From Marinobacter lipolyticus SM19 (GTDB lineage: Bacteria; Pseudomonadota; Gammaproteobacteria; Pseudomonadales; Oleiphilaceae): DNA of 64,000 nt. The position numbers and the translations under genes are program-made. The stretch covers positions 51,008-115,007 of the forward strand of contig NZ_KE007325.1 in NCBI RefSeq assembly GCF_000397065.2, read 5' to 3'. Below the pieces are notes generated by a model. That model worked only from the letters and a program-made list of their open reading frames with translations. It ran no database searches and was not told where the DNA came from. This document shows, piece by piece, positions 8,645 to 17,314 of this stretch (position 1 is the first letter of the stretch; each line of letters starts with the position of its first letter).

Positions 8645-9664
8645 TCAGGAAGCACACTCAGACCGGGAACCGTCCACCCGGCAACGAATGGCCTTCATCA
8701 GCTTGATCGCACGCTCGTCGTACACACCGTCTTCAAGCAGGGACAGCCGTACCTTACGCAGCATTTTGTCGTATTCCGCCACATCTTCCTGCGGGGGATG
8801 CATCCACACGTCGTCCGGAATGTCGGCTTCAGCCTGGTTAATGATTTTGTAGGCTTCATCGATGCGCGCGATGGCCTGGTCGCGAACCATCTGCCCGGCG
8901 TCATCCGGGAAACGGTCGCGGTGGATGATGACCTGGAAATTCATGTAAGCCAGGGCGTACTTGAATACGCCGCCATCAGGCTGCACGCCCTTATAAAGCT
9001 CCAGCGGGGAGTAGGCCACCGCAGGTGCATAGGCCAGATCCACACTGCCGTTATTGAACTTGCCGGCAAAGTTGGCGGAGTTCGAGCCCACGACCGAAGC
9101 CCCCACATGACGCACCATGCGCACCGAAGCGGTGTCGAAATCCAGTGTCGCGATACGCTTGCCCTGAAGCTCCTGCACCGAATCGATGGAGCGGTCGCGG
9201 GTGTGCAGGTACACGGCACCGCCCGGGAATACGCCGGCCACTTCGTAGGGACCATCAATCAGGAATGGGCGGGCCTTGGGCTGGCTCAGGGTGTTATAGA
9301 GCAGGCGCATTTCCTCTTCGCCCGGGACCGCTCCCATGGCCTCCAGCGAGCCAGTGAACTTGTTGAATTCACGGGCCCGGGTACCGGTCAGAAGTACCGC
9401 GTCGCACTGCCCGGCCTTGAAGTCCTCGGCCGCCACTTTCTCGTCGGTGTAGGCTCGCAGGTCAAGCTTGATGCCTTGCTTCATGGCCACCGGCTGAAAG
9501 GTTTTAGTGATGGCAAACAACGGGCCATTGGCACCGACCGGGTCAAACACACAAAAACTTCGTTCGAGAACAGATTCTTCGGCCTGGCTCACAGGCGAGA
9601 GCAAAAGACTGGCACACAGGGCAGCGGCTGCGGCCACCCTTTGCGGGAGGTTAGCTGATTTCAC
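8645..9664 (-). CDS. Putative periplasmic solute-binding protein (DUF6091-like)
   Basis: A 339-residue exported protein with a Sec signal cleaved after SQA (residue 28). The mature part has the alternating pattern of type II binding proteins: a FDPVGANGPLF start, KAGQCDAVLLTGTRAREF, LQGKRIATLDFDTASVRMVR, and a hinge-like APAVAY region. I recognise it as the family described as putative solute-binding protein. It is the likely substrate receptor for the TRAP permease and TatT-like protein at 4915-8069, although HU separates them on the other strand. The start is GTG 9664 with CAGGAG 8 nt upstream. The C-terminus has a Cys pair (CRVDGSRSEC) that may form a disulfide. The ligand is unknown. Confidence 0.7.
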   Translation of the reverse strand: MKSANLPQRVAAAAALCASLLLSPVSQAEESVLERSFCVFDPVGANGPLFAITKTFQPVAMKQGIKLDLRAYTDEKVAAEDFKAGQCDAVLLTGTRAREFNKFTGSLEAMGAVPGEEEMRLLYNTLSQPKARPFLIDGPYEVAGVFPGGAVYLHTRDRSIDSVQELQGKRIATLDFDTASVRMVRHVGASVVGSNSANFAGKFNNGSVDLAYAPAVAYSPLELYKGVQPDGGVFKYALAYMNFQVIIHRDRFPDDAGQMVRDQAIARIDEAYKIINQAEADIPDDVWMHPPQEDVAEYDKMLRKVRLSLLEDGVYDERAIKLMKAIRCRVDGSRSECAS

Positions 9665-9832
9665 GGGATAACTCCTGAATTATTATTGTCAGACGTCAGG
9701 CACATCCTGTTTGTACCCGTCATCGTGAGATCCTGACCTGAGATTAGGTCGGGTGCCGCAAGAATACGTTGGCACGGGCGCCTGTCTTCAAGGGCTTTTC
9801 AGCAAAAAGATGGAAATCTGTGATCAGCTCGA

Positions 9833-9852
9833 CAGAGGTTTGGCAACCTCTG
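9833..9852 (-). terminator. Hairpin downstream of the pyr operon
   Basis: A perfect 8-bp stem (CAGAGGTT / AACCTCTG) with a 4-nt loop begins about 25 bp past the pyrC' stop. On the leftward strand no U-run follows, while on the rightward strand a T-run (CCGCATTTTT) does. It may therefore be a modest terminator for the pyr operon or a bidirectional element. The rest of 9665-9877 shows no gene. Confidence 0.4.
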
Positions 9853-9877
9853 CCGCATTTTTCCAGGTACTGCCGGG

Positions 9878-11185
9878 TCAGGACGACCCCACGCCCCAGG
9901 CCACCCGCCCATCACAGAGGGTCAGTTTGACAACGCCAGGGATGGCGTTATCAAGCACCGGCGCATGCCGCCCAGCGGAAATCAGGGTGCCCTCACCCGG
10001 TGTCCAGGTCGCTTCCGGATCGAAGACACACAGGTCAGCAATTGCACCTGCCTCAATGCAGGCATCCCGACCAAGGATGGCCGCGGGGCCCGCCGTCAGC
10101 GACCGCAGCAGAGCCGGTAATGTCAGCTCACCCCGGCTGACCAGCATCAGTCCCATGGACAGGGTGCTTTCGATGGTGGACAGGCCGGGTTCGGTAGCAC
10201 CCAGGGGCGCCTGCTTGGCTGCCGAATCGTGGGGCTGGTGCTGACTGACGATGGCATCGATGACACCATCGCGGACACCGGCCAGCAGGGCCTGGCGATC
10301 ATCTTCTGTCCGCAGCGGTGGGCGCACGTGGAAGCGGCTGTCGAATCCGGACAGAGCATCTTCGGTAAACAGCAACTGGTGCATGGCCACATCGGCCGTC
10401 ACGCCAATGCCACGACGGCGGGCATCCGCCACCATGTCCACACTGCGGGCCGACGACAACTGACTGAGATGCAGGCGGACACCGGTTTCTTCCGCCAGCA
10501 ACAGCATCTCCATAACCGACGTGGTTTCCGCCACTTCCGGAATACCCAGCAGGCCGAGCCGTGAGGCCACCAGGCCGTCGTGGGCATAACCATCCGCCGC
10601 CAGCGCCTGATTTTCGGGGCTGAACATCACCGTCAGCCCGAAGGTTTTGGCGTAGGCCATACAGCGGCGCAGGATCCGCGCATTGCGCACACCACGGCGA
10701 CCGTTACCCAACGCCACACATCCGGCAGAGGACAACCCCGCCATATCGCTAAGCAATTCACCTTCCAGGCCTCGGGTAACTGCGCCTACCGGCAGTACCC
10801 GGATGGGTGAGCGAGCCTCAGCGACATCGCGAATCAGATGGGTGACAGCGCCGGAATCATTGACCGGCGATGTCTCCGGCGAGGCACAAACCGTGGTAAA
10901 GCCACCCCGGGCCGCAGCCCTTGTCTCTGAGGCTATGTTGCCTTTTTGCCCGGTGCCCGGTTCCCGCAGGTTGCAGCACAGATCCACCAGACCCGGTGCG
11001 ACAACACTGTCAGCGGCGTCAAAAACCTCATCACTGGTGGCGGCGTCGGCGGCCTCACCAATAGCGCTGATTCGACCATCAACGATATGAAGGGACGCCT
11101 TGGTCAGTTCATCACTGCCGGGCAGGAGCAGCCGGCCATTGATGATTTTCAGGGATGTCCCAGGGGTGTTGTTTGTCGCTGTCAC
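9878..11185 (-). CDS. pyrC': Inactive dihydroorotase-like subunit of aspartate transcarbamoylase
   Basis: A 435-residue amidohydrolase-fold protein homologous to dihydroorotase, but the metal-binding Asp-X-His-X-His motif is destroyed: the segment reads [11 protein letters not shown], with Cys70 and Asn72 in place of the two histidines. In pseudomonads such catalytically dead PyrC' subunits hold PyrB in an active dodecamer. That role is inferred here from the missing residues and the immediate pyrB partner. It starts at GTG 11185, overlapping the pyrB stop as GTGA, so translation is coupled. A functional dihydroorotase must be encoded elsewhere. It is the last gene of a leftward seven-gene operon. 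Confidence 0.93.
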   Translation of the reverse strand: MTATNNTPGTSLKIINGRLLLPGSDELTKASLHIVDGRISAIGEAADAATSDEVFDAADSVVAPGLVDLCCNLREPGTGQKGNIASETRAAARGGFTTVCASPETSPVNDSGAVTHLIRDVAEARSPIRVLPVGAVTRGLEGELLSDMAGLSSAGCVALGNGRRGVRNARILRRCMAYAKTFGLTVMFSPENQALAADGYAHDGLVASRLGLLGIPEVAETTSVMEMLLLAEETGVRLHLSQLSSARSVDMVADARRRGIGVTADVAMHQLLFTEDALSGFDSRFHVRPPLRTEDDRQALLAGVRDGVIDAIVSQHQPHDSAAKQAPLGATEPGLSTIESTLSMGLMLVSRGELTLPALLRSLTAGPAAILGRDACIEAGAIADLCVFDPEATWTPGEGTLISAGRHAPVLDNAIPGVVKLTLCDGRVAWGVGSS

Positions 11186-12195
11186 GCCTGTTCCCTCCCG
11201 GCCTGTTTCTGATTACGTTCCGACACCTGCCCGCCCATGGCCATGGACATCACCGCCATGCGAATGGCAATGCCGTTGGTGACCTGATTCAGGATCACTG
11301 ACTGGGGGCCATCGGCCACGGCGGATTCAATTTCCACCCCGCGGTTGATCGGCCCCGGGTGCATCACGATGCATTCAGGATGGGCCAGCGCCAGCTTGTC
11401 CCGGCTAAGGCCGTAGAGGCGATAAAATTCCCGCTCGCTGGGCAGCAGGGCCCCTTCCATCCGTTCCTTCTGGAGCCGCAGCATGATCACCACGTCCAGA
11501 TCCTTCATGCCTTTTTGCATGTCGTATTCCACAGTGCAGCCCAGGCTTTCCACGTCCGTCGGCAACAACGTGCCGGGAGCGATCACCCGTACTTCTGCCG
11601 CACCGAGTTCATTCAGTGCACGGATCTGGGAGCGCGCCACACGGGAGTGCAGCACATCGCCGACAATGGCCACTTTCATGCCTTCGAATCCACCCTTGTG
11701 CTGGCGAATGGTCAGCATGTCCAGCATCGCCTGGGTGGGGTGGGCATGGCGGCCGTCACCGGCGTTGATGATGGCGACACCCGGGGTCACGCTCTCGGCA
11801 ATGAAATGCGGCGCCCCGCTCTGGGAATGACGAACCACAAACATATCGCTGGCCATGGCTTCCAGGTTGAGCAGGGTGTCGGACAGGGACTCGCCCTTGG
11901 AGGTCGCGGAGGTACTGATGTCCAGGTTCAGCACGTCGGCGGACAGCCGCTTGGCCGCCAGTTCGAATGTACTGCGGGTGCGGGTGCTGGATTCGAAGAA
12001 CAGGTTCACCACCGTGCGCCCCCGCAGCAGAGGAACTTTCTTGATGGTGCGCTCGCCCACTTCTATGAAGGAATCCGCGGTATCGAGTATGTCGGTCAAC
12101 AGGGCGCGGTCGAGCCCGTCAAGAGTCAGGAAATGCCGCAACTGACCATCCGCCGTCAGTTGCAGGGATCGTTTGGAAGCTTGGTCTACAGTCAT
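11182..12195 (-). CDS. pyrB: Aspartate carbamoyltransferase catalytic subunit
   Basis: Condenses carbamoyl phosphate with aspartate, the committed step of pyrimidine synthesis, in the cytoplasm. Signature phosphate loop [13 protein letters not shown], substrate loops ([12 protein letters not shown]) and the C-terminal [11 protein letters not shown] motif are present; the length (337 residues) fits the longer pseudomonad type. A GTG at 12210 could start 5 codons earlier, but ATG 12195 has AACAGG 6 nt upstream and is preferred. It lies 33 nt after pyrR and overlaps pyrC'. No pyrI regulatory-subunit gene follows, consistent with the PyrB/PyrC' type enzyme. Confidence 0.96.
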   Translation of the reverse strand: MTVDQASKRSLQLTADGQLRHFLTLDGLDRALLTDILDTADSFIEVGERTIKKVPLLRGRTVVNLFFESSTRTRSTFELAAKRLSADVLNLDISTSATSKGESLSDTLLNLEAMASDMFVVRHSQSGAPHFIAESVTPGVAIINAGDGRHAHPTQAMLDMLTIRQHKGGFEGMKVAIVGDVLHSRVARSQIRALNELGAAEVRVIAPGTLLPTDVESLGCTVEYDMQKGMKDLDVVIMLRLQKERMEGALLPSEREFYRLYGLSRDKLALAHPECIVMHPGPINRGVEIESAVADGPQSVILNQVTNGIAIRMAVMSMAMGGQVSERNQKQAGREQA

Positions 12196-12228
12196 GTGTC
12201 GCCTGTTCACAAGAGAGTTTCGCGGTGG

Positions 12229-12738
12229 TTACTGTCCGGTTTCCTGCAATTCGATGTGCAGTGGATCGGGGCCGCGGAGCTTAACCCGCTGATGACTTTC
12301 AAGTGCCAGCACCTTGCCCGTCACGTCCGGCTGGACGGGCAATTCCCGGGCCCCCAGATCAATCAGTGTGGCGAGAATGATACTGGCTGGACGGCCATAA
12401 TCGAAGATTTCATTCATCGCGGCGCGAATGGTGCGACCGCTCATGATGACGTCGTCGATCAGGATGATGTCGCGATCCTCGGTACTGAAGGGCAGGCTGG
12501 ATGGTTTGACTTTCGGGTTCAGACCAATGCGGCTGAAGTCATCCCGGTAAAAAGAAATGTCCAGTTCCCCATAGGGCTCTTCGAGTCCCAGGCGCTTCCT
12601 CATGACGTCGGCGAGCCAGACGCCGCCGGTGCGGATACCAATGAGCGCCGGCGACGTCACGCCCCGGTCGGCCATGATGTTGCGCAACCCAGCTTCCAGT
12701 TCGTCCAGTAACCGGTTCATATCAAGCAATGCGGTCAT
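12229..12738 (-). CDS. pyrR: PyrR bifunctional pyr regulator / uracil phosphoribosyltransferase
   Basis: A type I phosphoribosyltransferase-fold protein of 169 residues. The PRPP-binding loop is clear (IILIDDVIMSGRTIRAAM) and the family Arg-rich segment VMRKRLG is present. In Gram-positive bacteria PyrR binds pyr mRNA to attenuate transcription. In pseudomonads a homologue precedes pyrB, and its regulatory role there is less clear. ATG 12738 is chosen over an upstream GTG because GAGG lies 6 nt before it. I looked for a PyrR-type attenuator between ruvX and pyrR (40 bp) and saw none. Confidence 0.93.
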   Translation of the reverse strand: MTALLDMNRLLDELEAGLRNIMADRGVTSPALIGIRTGGVWLADVMRKRLGLEEPYGELDISFYRDDFSRIGLNPKVKPSSLPFSTEDRDIILIDDVIMSGRTIRAAMNEIFDYGRPASIILATLIDLGARELPVQPDVTGKVLALESHQRVKLRGPDPLHIELQETGQ

Positions 12739-12778
12739 TATTTCCTCACTTAACACCACCGGCGATATCCGGCGGAAT

Positions 12779-13204
12779 TTACTGCTGGCGAAACCAGGTT
12801 TCCAGGATCAGGACGGCGGCGCGGTCATCCACCCCATGGCGACCGAAATCACGACTTCCCCCACTCGCCATCACCTCGCCCTTGGCTTCGAAACTGGTCA
12901 GGCGCTCGTCGACCATTTCCACCGGCACATGAAAGCGGCCATGCAGGCGTTTGCCGAACTTGCGGGCGCGGGCGCACATGTCGTTTTCGCTGTCGTCCAT
13001 GTTCAGGGGCAGGCCGACCACTACCAGGTCCGGCTTCCATTCGTCCAGCAAGTGGCCGATGGCATCCCAGTCCGGAATACCGTCTCTGGCCGGTAACAGA
13101 GTCAGTGGCTGGCCGGTACCCAGCAGTTGCTGGCCGGTGGCTACGCCGATGCGGCGGGTACCGAAATCAAATGCCATGACCCGGCGATTGTTTCCTTCAG
13201 GCAT
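12779..13204 (-). CDS. ruvX: Holliday-junction-resolvase-like nuclease (YqgF/RuvX)
   Basis: A 141-residue RNase H-fold protein. Acidic catalytic positions are visible in MAFDFGTRRIGVA near the N-terminus, DERLTSFEA, and GVDDRAAVLIL near the C-terminus. In E. coli YqgF processes the 5' end of 16S rRNA precursor. The Holliday-junction resolvase name is historical. Its ATG lies inside the end of yqgE (8-nt overlap), so the two are translationally coupled, a linkage conserved in many gammaproteobacteria. Confidence 0.95.
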   Translation of the reverse strand: MPEGNNRRVMAFDFGTRRIGVATGQQLLGTGQPLTLLPARDGIPDWDAIGHLLDEWKPDLVVVGLPLNMDDSENDMCARARKFGKRLHGRFHVPVEMVDERLTSFEAKGEVMASGGSRDFGRHGVDDRAAVLILETWFRQQ

Positions 13205-13763
13205 GGCCGATGGACTCGCTCAGTTGGTTCAGATCGATCCCAATCAGCTTCAGTACGGCCTCGTACCGTTTGTCCCAGGGGGTACGGAACAGGATGTCGG
13301 TGTTGGCCGGACAGGTCAGCCAGGAGTTACTGCCCAGCTCGCTCTCCAATTGACCCTCTCCCCAGCCTGCATACCCCAGCGCCACCAGGAATGCGTCCGG
13401 CCCCTCATCACAACCGATGCCTTCCAGGATATCGCGGGACGTGGTGAGCATGACATCATCGGTCACCTGCGCAGTGTTGTGCCAGGTGGTGCCGGGCGAA
13501 TGCAGGACAAAACCGCGTTCGGGCTGCACCGGGCCGCCACTGAACACCGGCAAGTCCAGTTCACCGCCCTCCATATCCAGTTGTTCGAGGATTTCCCCCA
13601 GGTGAATATCCAGAGGGTGGTTAATCATCAGCCCCAGGGCACCGTCGTCGGAATGCTCGCACAGGTAGATCACCGCACCGTGAAAACGCGGATCATCAAG
13701 ATATGGAGAGGCCACCAGGAAGTGGTGCCGCAAACTGTTGGGCGAATGTTTTGATGCCGTCAT
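13197..13763 (-). CDS. yqgE: YqgE/AlgH family protein (UPF0301)
   Basis: A 188-residue cytoplasmic protein of the DUF179/AlgH family. Family signatures are LRHHFLVASPYLDDPRFHGAV (in part), GALGLMINHPLD, VFSGGPVQPERGFVLH and GYAGWGEGQLE. The biochemical role is not established; AlgH was named for an effect on alginate regulation in Pseudomonas. It overlaps tonB upstream (ATGA) and ruvX downstream, so it sits in the middle of the gshB-to-pyrC' operon. Confidence 0.94.
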   Translation of the reverse strand: MTASKHSPNSLRHHFLVASPYLDDPRFHGAVIYLCEHSDDGALGLMINHPLDIHLGEILEQLDMEGGELDLPVFSGGPVQPERGFVLHSPGTTWHNTAQVTDDVMLTTSRDILEGIGCDEGPDAFLVALGYAGWGEGQLESELGSNSWLTCPANTDILFRTPWDKRYEAVLKLIGIDLNQLSESIGHA

Positions 13764-14626
13764 CCCGATGTCAGCCCCCGACGCTGGAAAGACCAGGTTC
13801 GAATGATTTCAAGCTCGTCGACTTCCTCTTTCATGCCTTCCGGGAACGGCGCGAATGGTGCGGCCATGCGCACGATACGGATGGCGGCATCATCCAGCAC
13901 GGTGCTGCCGGAGGATTGCAGAATGGCGACTTCTTTGATTGTGCCATCCTTTTCCAGAGAAACCAGCATTCTCAGTGTGCCATAGATGCCGGCTCGCCGC
14001 GCCTCTGTCGGGTAGTTGATATTGCCAACCCGCGTCACCTTGGTGATCCAGTTCTGCACGTACCAGGCGTTACTTGAGCGCAGGGTCGATGCCGCTGTGA
14101 CCCGCATGATGCGGGGCTTTTTGGCATAGGCCTGGCGCTGGGCATCAAACCGGGCTTCAAGGCTGGCGATTTCCAGGCTGCGCTCCATCAGACTCTTTTT
14201 CTTACGCACCGGCAGCGGTTCTTCCGTCGGCTCCACCGTCTCTTCCGGCTCCCGGACCTGACGGACCGACGCCGCTTCGGTCTTGATCGCTTCGCGATCC
14301 TGCTGCTTCACCGGCTCGGTCCGCGACGGCGGTTCCGGCTGCACTTCGGCAATCTTTGGCTGGCTGGCCTCTGTCGGCTGCGGCGAGGTCAACTCGCGGA
14401 CCTCTTCTTCGGAACCACTGCCCTGCTGGCTGGTCTGTGCCAGGAAGTCGGCCTGATCCGGATCGGTTTCATCGTCAAACTGCGACAGGGTGATTTCCAT
14501 GGTTTGCGCGGATGAACGCGGAGGCTCCGGCGCGAAGGTAATCCCCAGCACAATCACTGCGTGCACGGCCAACGCCATGAACAGGGTAAAGGAAAACCGG
14601 TCGAAATCACTTACCTGCGCTGCCAT
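13760..14626 (-). CDS. tonB: TonB-family energy-transducing protein
   Basis: A 288-residue inner-membrane protein with one N-terminal helix (FTLFMALAVHAVIVLGITFA), a long charged Pro/Glu/Lys-rich periplasmic linker (about residues 35-195), and a TonB C-terminal domain. That domain carries YPTEARRAGIYGTLRMLVSL and ends with the usual small beta structure. It transmits proton-motive force from ExbB/ExbD to outer-membrane receptors. No exbB or exbD lies nearby. Its position between gshB (2-nt gap) and yqgE is the arrangement known from pseudomonads. Which receptor it serves cannot be told. Confidence 0.9.
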   Translation of the reverse strand: MAAQVSDFDRFSFTLFMALAVHAVIVLGITFAPEPPRSSAQTMEITLSQFDDETDPDQADFLAQTSQQGSGSEEEVRELTSPQPTEASQPKIAEVQPEPPSRTEPVKQQDREAIKTEAASVRQVREPEETVEPTEEPLPVRKKKSLMERSLEIASLEARFDAQRQAYAKKPRIMRVTAASTLRSSNAWYVQNWITKVTRVGNINYPTEARRAGIYGTLRMLVSLEKDGTIKEVAILQSSGSTVLDDAAIRIVRMAAPFAPFPEGMKEEVDELEIIRTWSFQRRGLTSG

Positions 14627-14628
14627 TG

Positions 14629-15576
14629 CTACTTCAACCGCTTCTCGATGGCATCCATCAGCTGCCCGGAAATGTCGATCCCGAAGGCTGCATCCAGTTC
14701 ACGAATACAGGTAGGACTGGTGACGTTGATTTCCGTGAGGTAATCCCCGATCACATCGAGCCCGACAAAGATCAGCCCTTTCTCTTTGATTGCCGGCGCC
14801 ACCCGTTCACAGATCTCCCGATCACGATCAGTCAGTTCACGACCTTCTCCGCGACCACCGGCGGCAAGGTTGCCCCGGTTTTCACCGTGGGACGGAATCC
14901 GCGCCAAAGCGTAGGGTACCGGTTCGCCGTCTATCAGCAGAATGCGCTTGTCACCATCGCTGATCTGGGGAATGAATTTCTGGGCCATGGCCTGGTGGGC
15001 ACCATGATTGGTGAGGGTTTCGATAATCACGCCCAGATTGGCGTCGTTTTCCTTGACGCGGAAAATGGAGCGACCACCCATGCCATCCACCGGCTTCATG
15101 ATGATGTCACCGTGTTCGGCATAAAACTCACGGAAGCGGGTGGACGACCGGGTCACAATCAGCGGTGGTGTCAGGTCTTCAAACTGTGTCGCGAACAGTT
15201 TCTCGTTACAGTCCCTGAGGGTGGAAGGCGGATTCACCACCAGCGCCCCTTGCAGCTCGGCCGCATCGAGAATGTAAGTGGCCATCAGGAACTCCCTGTC
15301 CACCGGCGGATCCTGGCGCATAAGGATGACATCCAGATCGCCCAGCGCACGATCCTGGGAGGCGCCGAAGGCAAACCAGTTCTCCGGATCCATGTGTACC
15401 GTCAGGTCACGGGTGTGCGCTCTTGCCTGGCCACCTTTCAGGTACATGTCCGGGAGCTCCATGTACTCAATCTGCCAGCCTCGTTTCTGAGCCGCCAGCA
15501 ACATGGCCAGTGAACTGTCTTTCTTGAAGTGGATCTTTTCGATGGGGTCCATCACGATCCCGAGTCGGACTGTCAT
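14629..15576 (-). CDS. gshB: Glutathione synthetase
   Basis: ATP-grasp ligase that joins gamma-glutamylcysteine and glycine to make glutathione. 315 residues, normal length. Visible are the N-terminal GIVMDPIEKIHFKKDSS, the ATP-grasp loop IIMKPVDGMGGRSIF, and the NVTSPTCIRELD metal/ATP site near the C-terminus. It is the first gene of the leftward operon and is divergent from pilG across 294 bp, a conserved gene neighbourhood in pseudomonads and Marinobacter-like bacteria. Confidence 0.97.
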   Translation of the reverse strand: MTVRLGIVMDPIEKIHFKKDSSLAMLLAAQKRGWQIEYMELPDMYLKGGQARAHTRDLTVHMDPENWFAFGASQDRALGDLDVILMRQDPPVDREFLMATYILDAAELQGALVVNPPSTLRDCNEKLFATQFEDLTPPLIVTRSSTRFREFYAEHGDIIMKPVDGMGGRSIFRVKENDANLGVIIETLTNHGAHQAMAQKFIPQISDGDKRILLIDGEPVPYALARIPSHGENRGNLAAGGRGEGRELTDRDREICERVAPAIKEKGLIFVGLDVIGDYLTEINVTSPTCIRELDAAFGIDISGQLMDAIEKRLK

Positions 15577-15774
15577 AATGCCTCTTGAGCTCCAGGGTTA
15601 AAAACACGAACCGGTCAGCAGAGCGAAGGATAGTTTAAGTGCTATGCTGAGAACACTGATGGTATTGTACCCGAGCTTTTAATGCATCCGCAGAAATCCG
15701 GGGTGTATAACGTGACATTGCCGGCAGAAGTACATTTGGTCACAAAGTTATGCTTTTTATCCGGCCATCGATCC

Positions 15775-15799
15775 TCTATAAATAAGCGGGATTTATAGA
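15775..15799. promoter_or_regulatory. 9-bp inverted repeat upstream of the pil-chp operon
   Basis: TCTATAAAT, 7 nt spacer, ATTTATAGA: perfectly complementary arms 72 bp before pilG, in the AT-rich part of the 294-bp gshB/pilG divergent region. Placement fits a regulator-binding site or a promoter-proximal hairpin. No known operator consensus matched. The remainder of 15577-15870 holds no gene. Confidence 0.5.
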
Positions 15800-15870
15800 A
15801 GAACCCTGAGGTTTGTGTTAAAACCCCCGTTTAAAATAATGACAGTCGCTGAGCGCAAGGCACCTGGACA

Positions 15871-16263
15871 ATGGATGACAACTTCGAGAATCTGAAGATT
15901 ATGGTGATCGACGACAGTAAAACCATCCGTCGCACCGCAGAAACCCTTCTGAAAAAGGTTGGTTGTGAGGTCATCACCGCAACTGACGGCTTTGATGCTT
16001 TGGCGAAAATCGCCGATTCCCAGCCGGACATCATTTTTGTCGATATCATGATGCCGCGCCTGGACGGATATCAGACCTGCGCACTGATCAAGAACAATTC
16101 CTCTTTCAAAAAGACGCCGGTCATCATGCTCTCCAGTAAGGACGGTCTGTTTGACAAGGCCAAGGGCCGCATTGTCGGTTCTGATCAGTATCTGACCAAA
16201 CCGTTCAGCAAGGACGAGCTGCTCAACACCATCCGCCAATACGTACCCCAGGCGGAACAGTAA
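15871..16263 (+). CDS. pilG: Twitching-motility response regulator PilG
   Basis: Stand-alone CheY-like receiver of 130 residues. The acidic pocket (D14, D15), phospho-acceptor D58 in IIFVDIMMPRLDG and the C-terminal TKPFS lysine are intact. In Pseudomonas aeruginosa PilG is phosphorylated by ChpA, promotes type IV pilus extension and influences cAMP synthesis. It is the first gene of the rightward pilG-H-I-J-K-chpA-B-C operon. Confidence 0.95.
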   Translation: MDDNFENLKIMVIDDSKTIRRTAETLLKKVGCEVITATDGFDALAKIADSQPDIIFVDIMMPRLDGYQTCALIKNNSSFKKTPVIMLSSKDGLFDKAKGRIVGSDQYLTKPFSKDELLNTIRQYVPQAEQ

Positions 16264-16295
16264 ATCTGCCGAAGTATCGAACTATTGAGGAAACC

Positions 16296-16658
16296 ATGGC
16301 CCGCATTCTGATTGTTGATGACTCCCCCACCGAGGTGAAGAAAATCTCAAGCATTCTGGAAAAGCACCGGCACGAAGTACTGACTGCTGATAACGGTGCT
16401 GACGGCGTGGCAAAGGCCCGCGCCGAGACTCCGGATCTGGTTCTGATGGACGTGGTCATGCCTGGCCTGAATGGCTTTCAGGCTACCCGGCAGCTGACCC
16501 GCGCTCCGGAAACCGCTTCCATCCCCGTGGTGATCGTGACCACCAAGGACCAGGAAACTGACCGTGTCTGGGGCACCCGCCAGGGCGCCAAGGGCTACCT
16601 GGTCAAGCCTGTCAACGAAGATGACCTGATCAAAACAATCAACAGTCTGATTGCCTGA
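16296..16658 (+). CDS. pilH: Twitching-motility response regulator PilH
   Basis: CheY-like receiver of 120 residues with D8/D9, phospho-acceptor D52 (LVLMDVVMPGLNG) and a conserved lysine in YLVKPV. PilH counteracts PilG and acts on pilus retraction or as a phosphate sink in P. aeruginosa. It lies 32 nt after pilG, with AGGAAACC just before ATG. Confidence 0.95.
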   Translation: MARILIVDDSPTEVKKISSILEKHRHEVLTADNGADGVAKARAETPDLVLMDVVMPGLNGFQATRQLTRAPETASIPVVIVTTKDQETDRVWGTRQGAKGYLVKPVNEDDLIKTINSLIA

Positions 16659-16678
16659 TCCCCAACCGTGGAGTGCCC

Positions 16679-17224
16679 ATGTCCGCCAAGGCCGCCCCTT
16701 TTGCCGTTCTGACGGATATCGCCCAGCGCAGCCGGTCCATGGCGGCCGGCCTGCCGGAGCAACAGGAAGCCGTTGAACTCTGGAATGGCATCGGCTTTGT
16801 TCTGGCGGGCGAACGCTATGTGGCGCCCATGGGTGAGGTTACCGAAATTCTCCATGTCCCCCGGTTTACACATATTCCGGGGGTCAAGCCGTTCATGATG
16901 GGTGCGGCGAATGTTCGTGGCCGCCTCCTTCCCCTTGTCGATCTCGCCGGATTCTTTGATATATCGCGCTCATCACGCAGTCAACGTGAGCGCCGGGTTC
17001 TGGTGGTCGAACAGGGCGATGTGTTCAGCGGCCTGGTGGTCGACAGCGTGTCCGGCATGCAGTACTTCGCGCGGGACAACTTCGTGGCCTCGCCCGGAGA
17101 AGTACCACCGAGTGTTCGACCGTTTGTGAATGGTGGTTATGAACGAAATGAAGAAGTCTGGAAAGTGTTCTCCGCCGCCGACCTGGTGGAAGACGAGCGG
17201 TTTCTGGACGTTGCGCAGTGGTAA
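16679..17224 (+). CDS. pilI: CheW-like adaptor PilI
   Basis: A 181-residue CheW-domain protein that couples the PilJ receptor to the ChpA kinase. CheW features include GIGFVLAGERYVAPMGEVTE, IPGVKPFMMGAANVRGRLLP (part), and VDLAGFF. A GTG at 16673 is in frame, but GGAG sits 6 nt before ATG 16679, which is preferred. It follows pilH by 20 nt and precedes pilJ by 90 nt. Confidence 0.93.
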   Translation: MSAKAAPFAVLTDIAQRSRSMAAGLPEQQEAVELWNGIGFVLAGERYVAPMGEVTEILHVPRFTHIPGVKPFMMGAANVRGRLLPLVDLAGFFDISRSSRSQRERRVLVVEQGDVFSGLVVDSVSGMQYFARDNFVASPGEVPPSVRPFVNGGYERNEEVWKVFSAADLVEDERFLDVAQW

Positions 17225-17314
17225 GGATGATGACAATGGCAGGAGCATCATCCCTGCTACCCAAGCACGCAGAAGCAAACTTGCCAATATAATGAAAAGG
17301 CCGGGAGCCAGAAG

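Noticed and set aside
17227..17292. 21-codon frame between pilI and pilJ
   Set aside because: It has a weak start context and no recognisable features; chance is sufficient.
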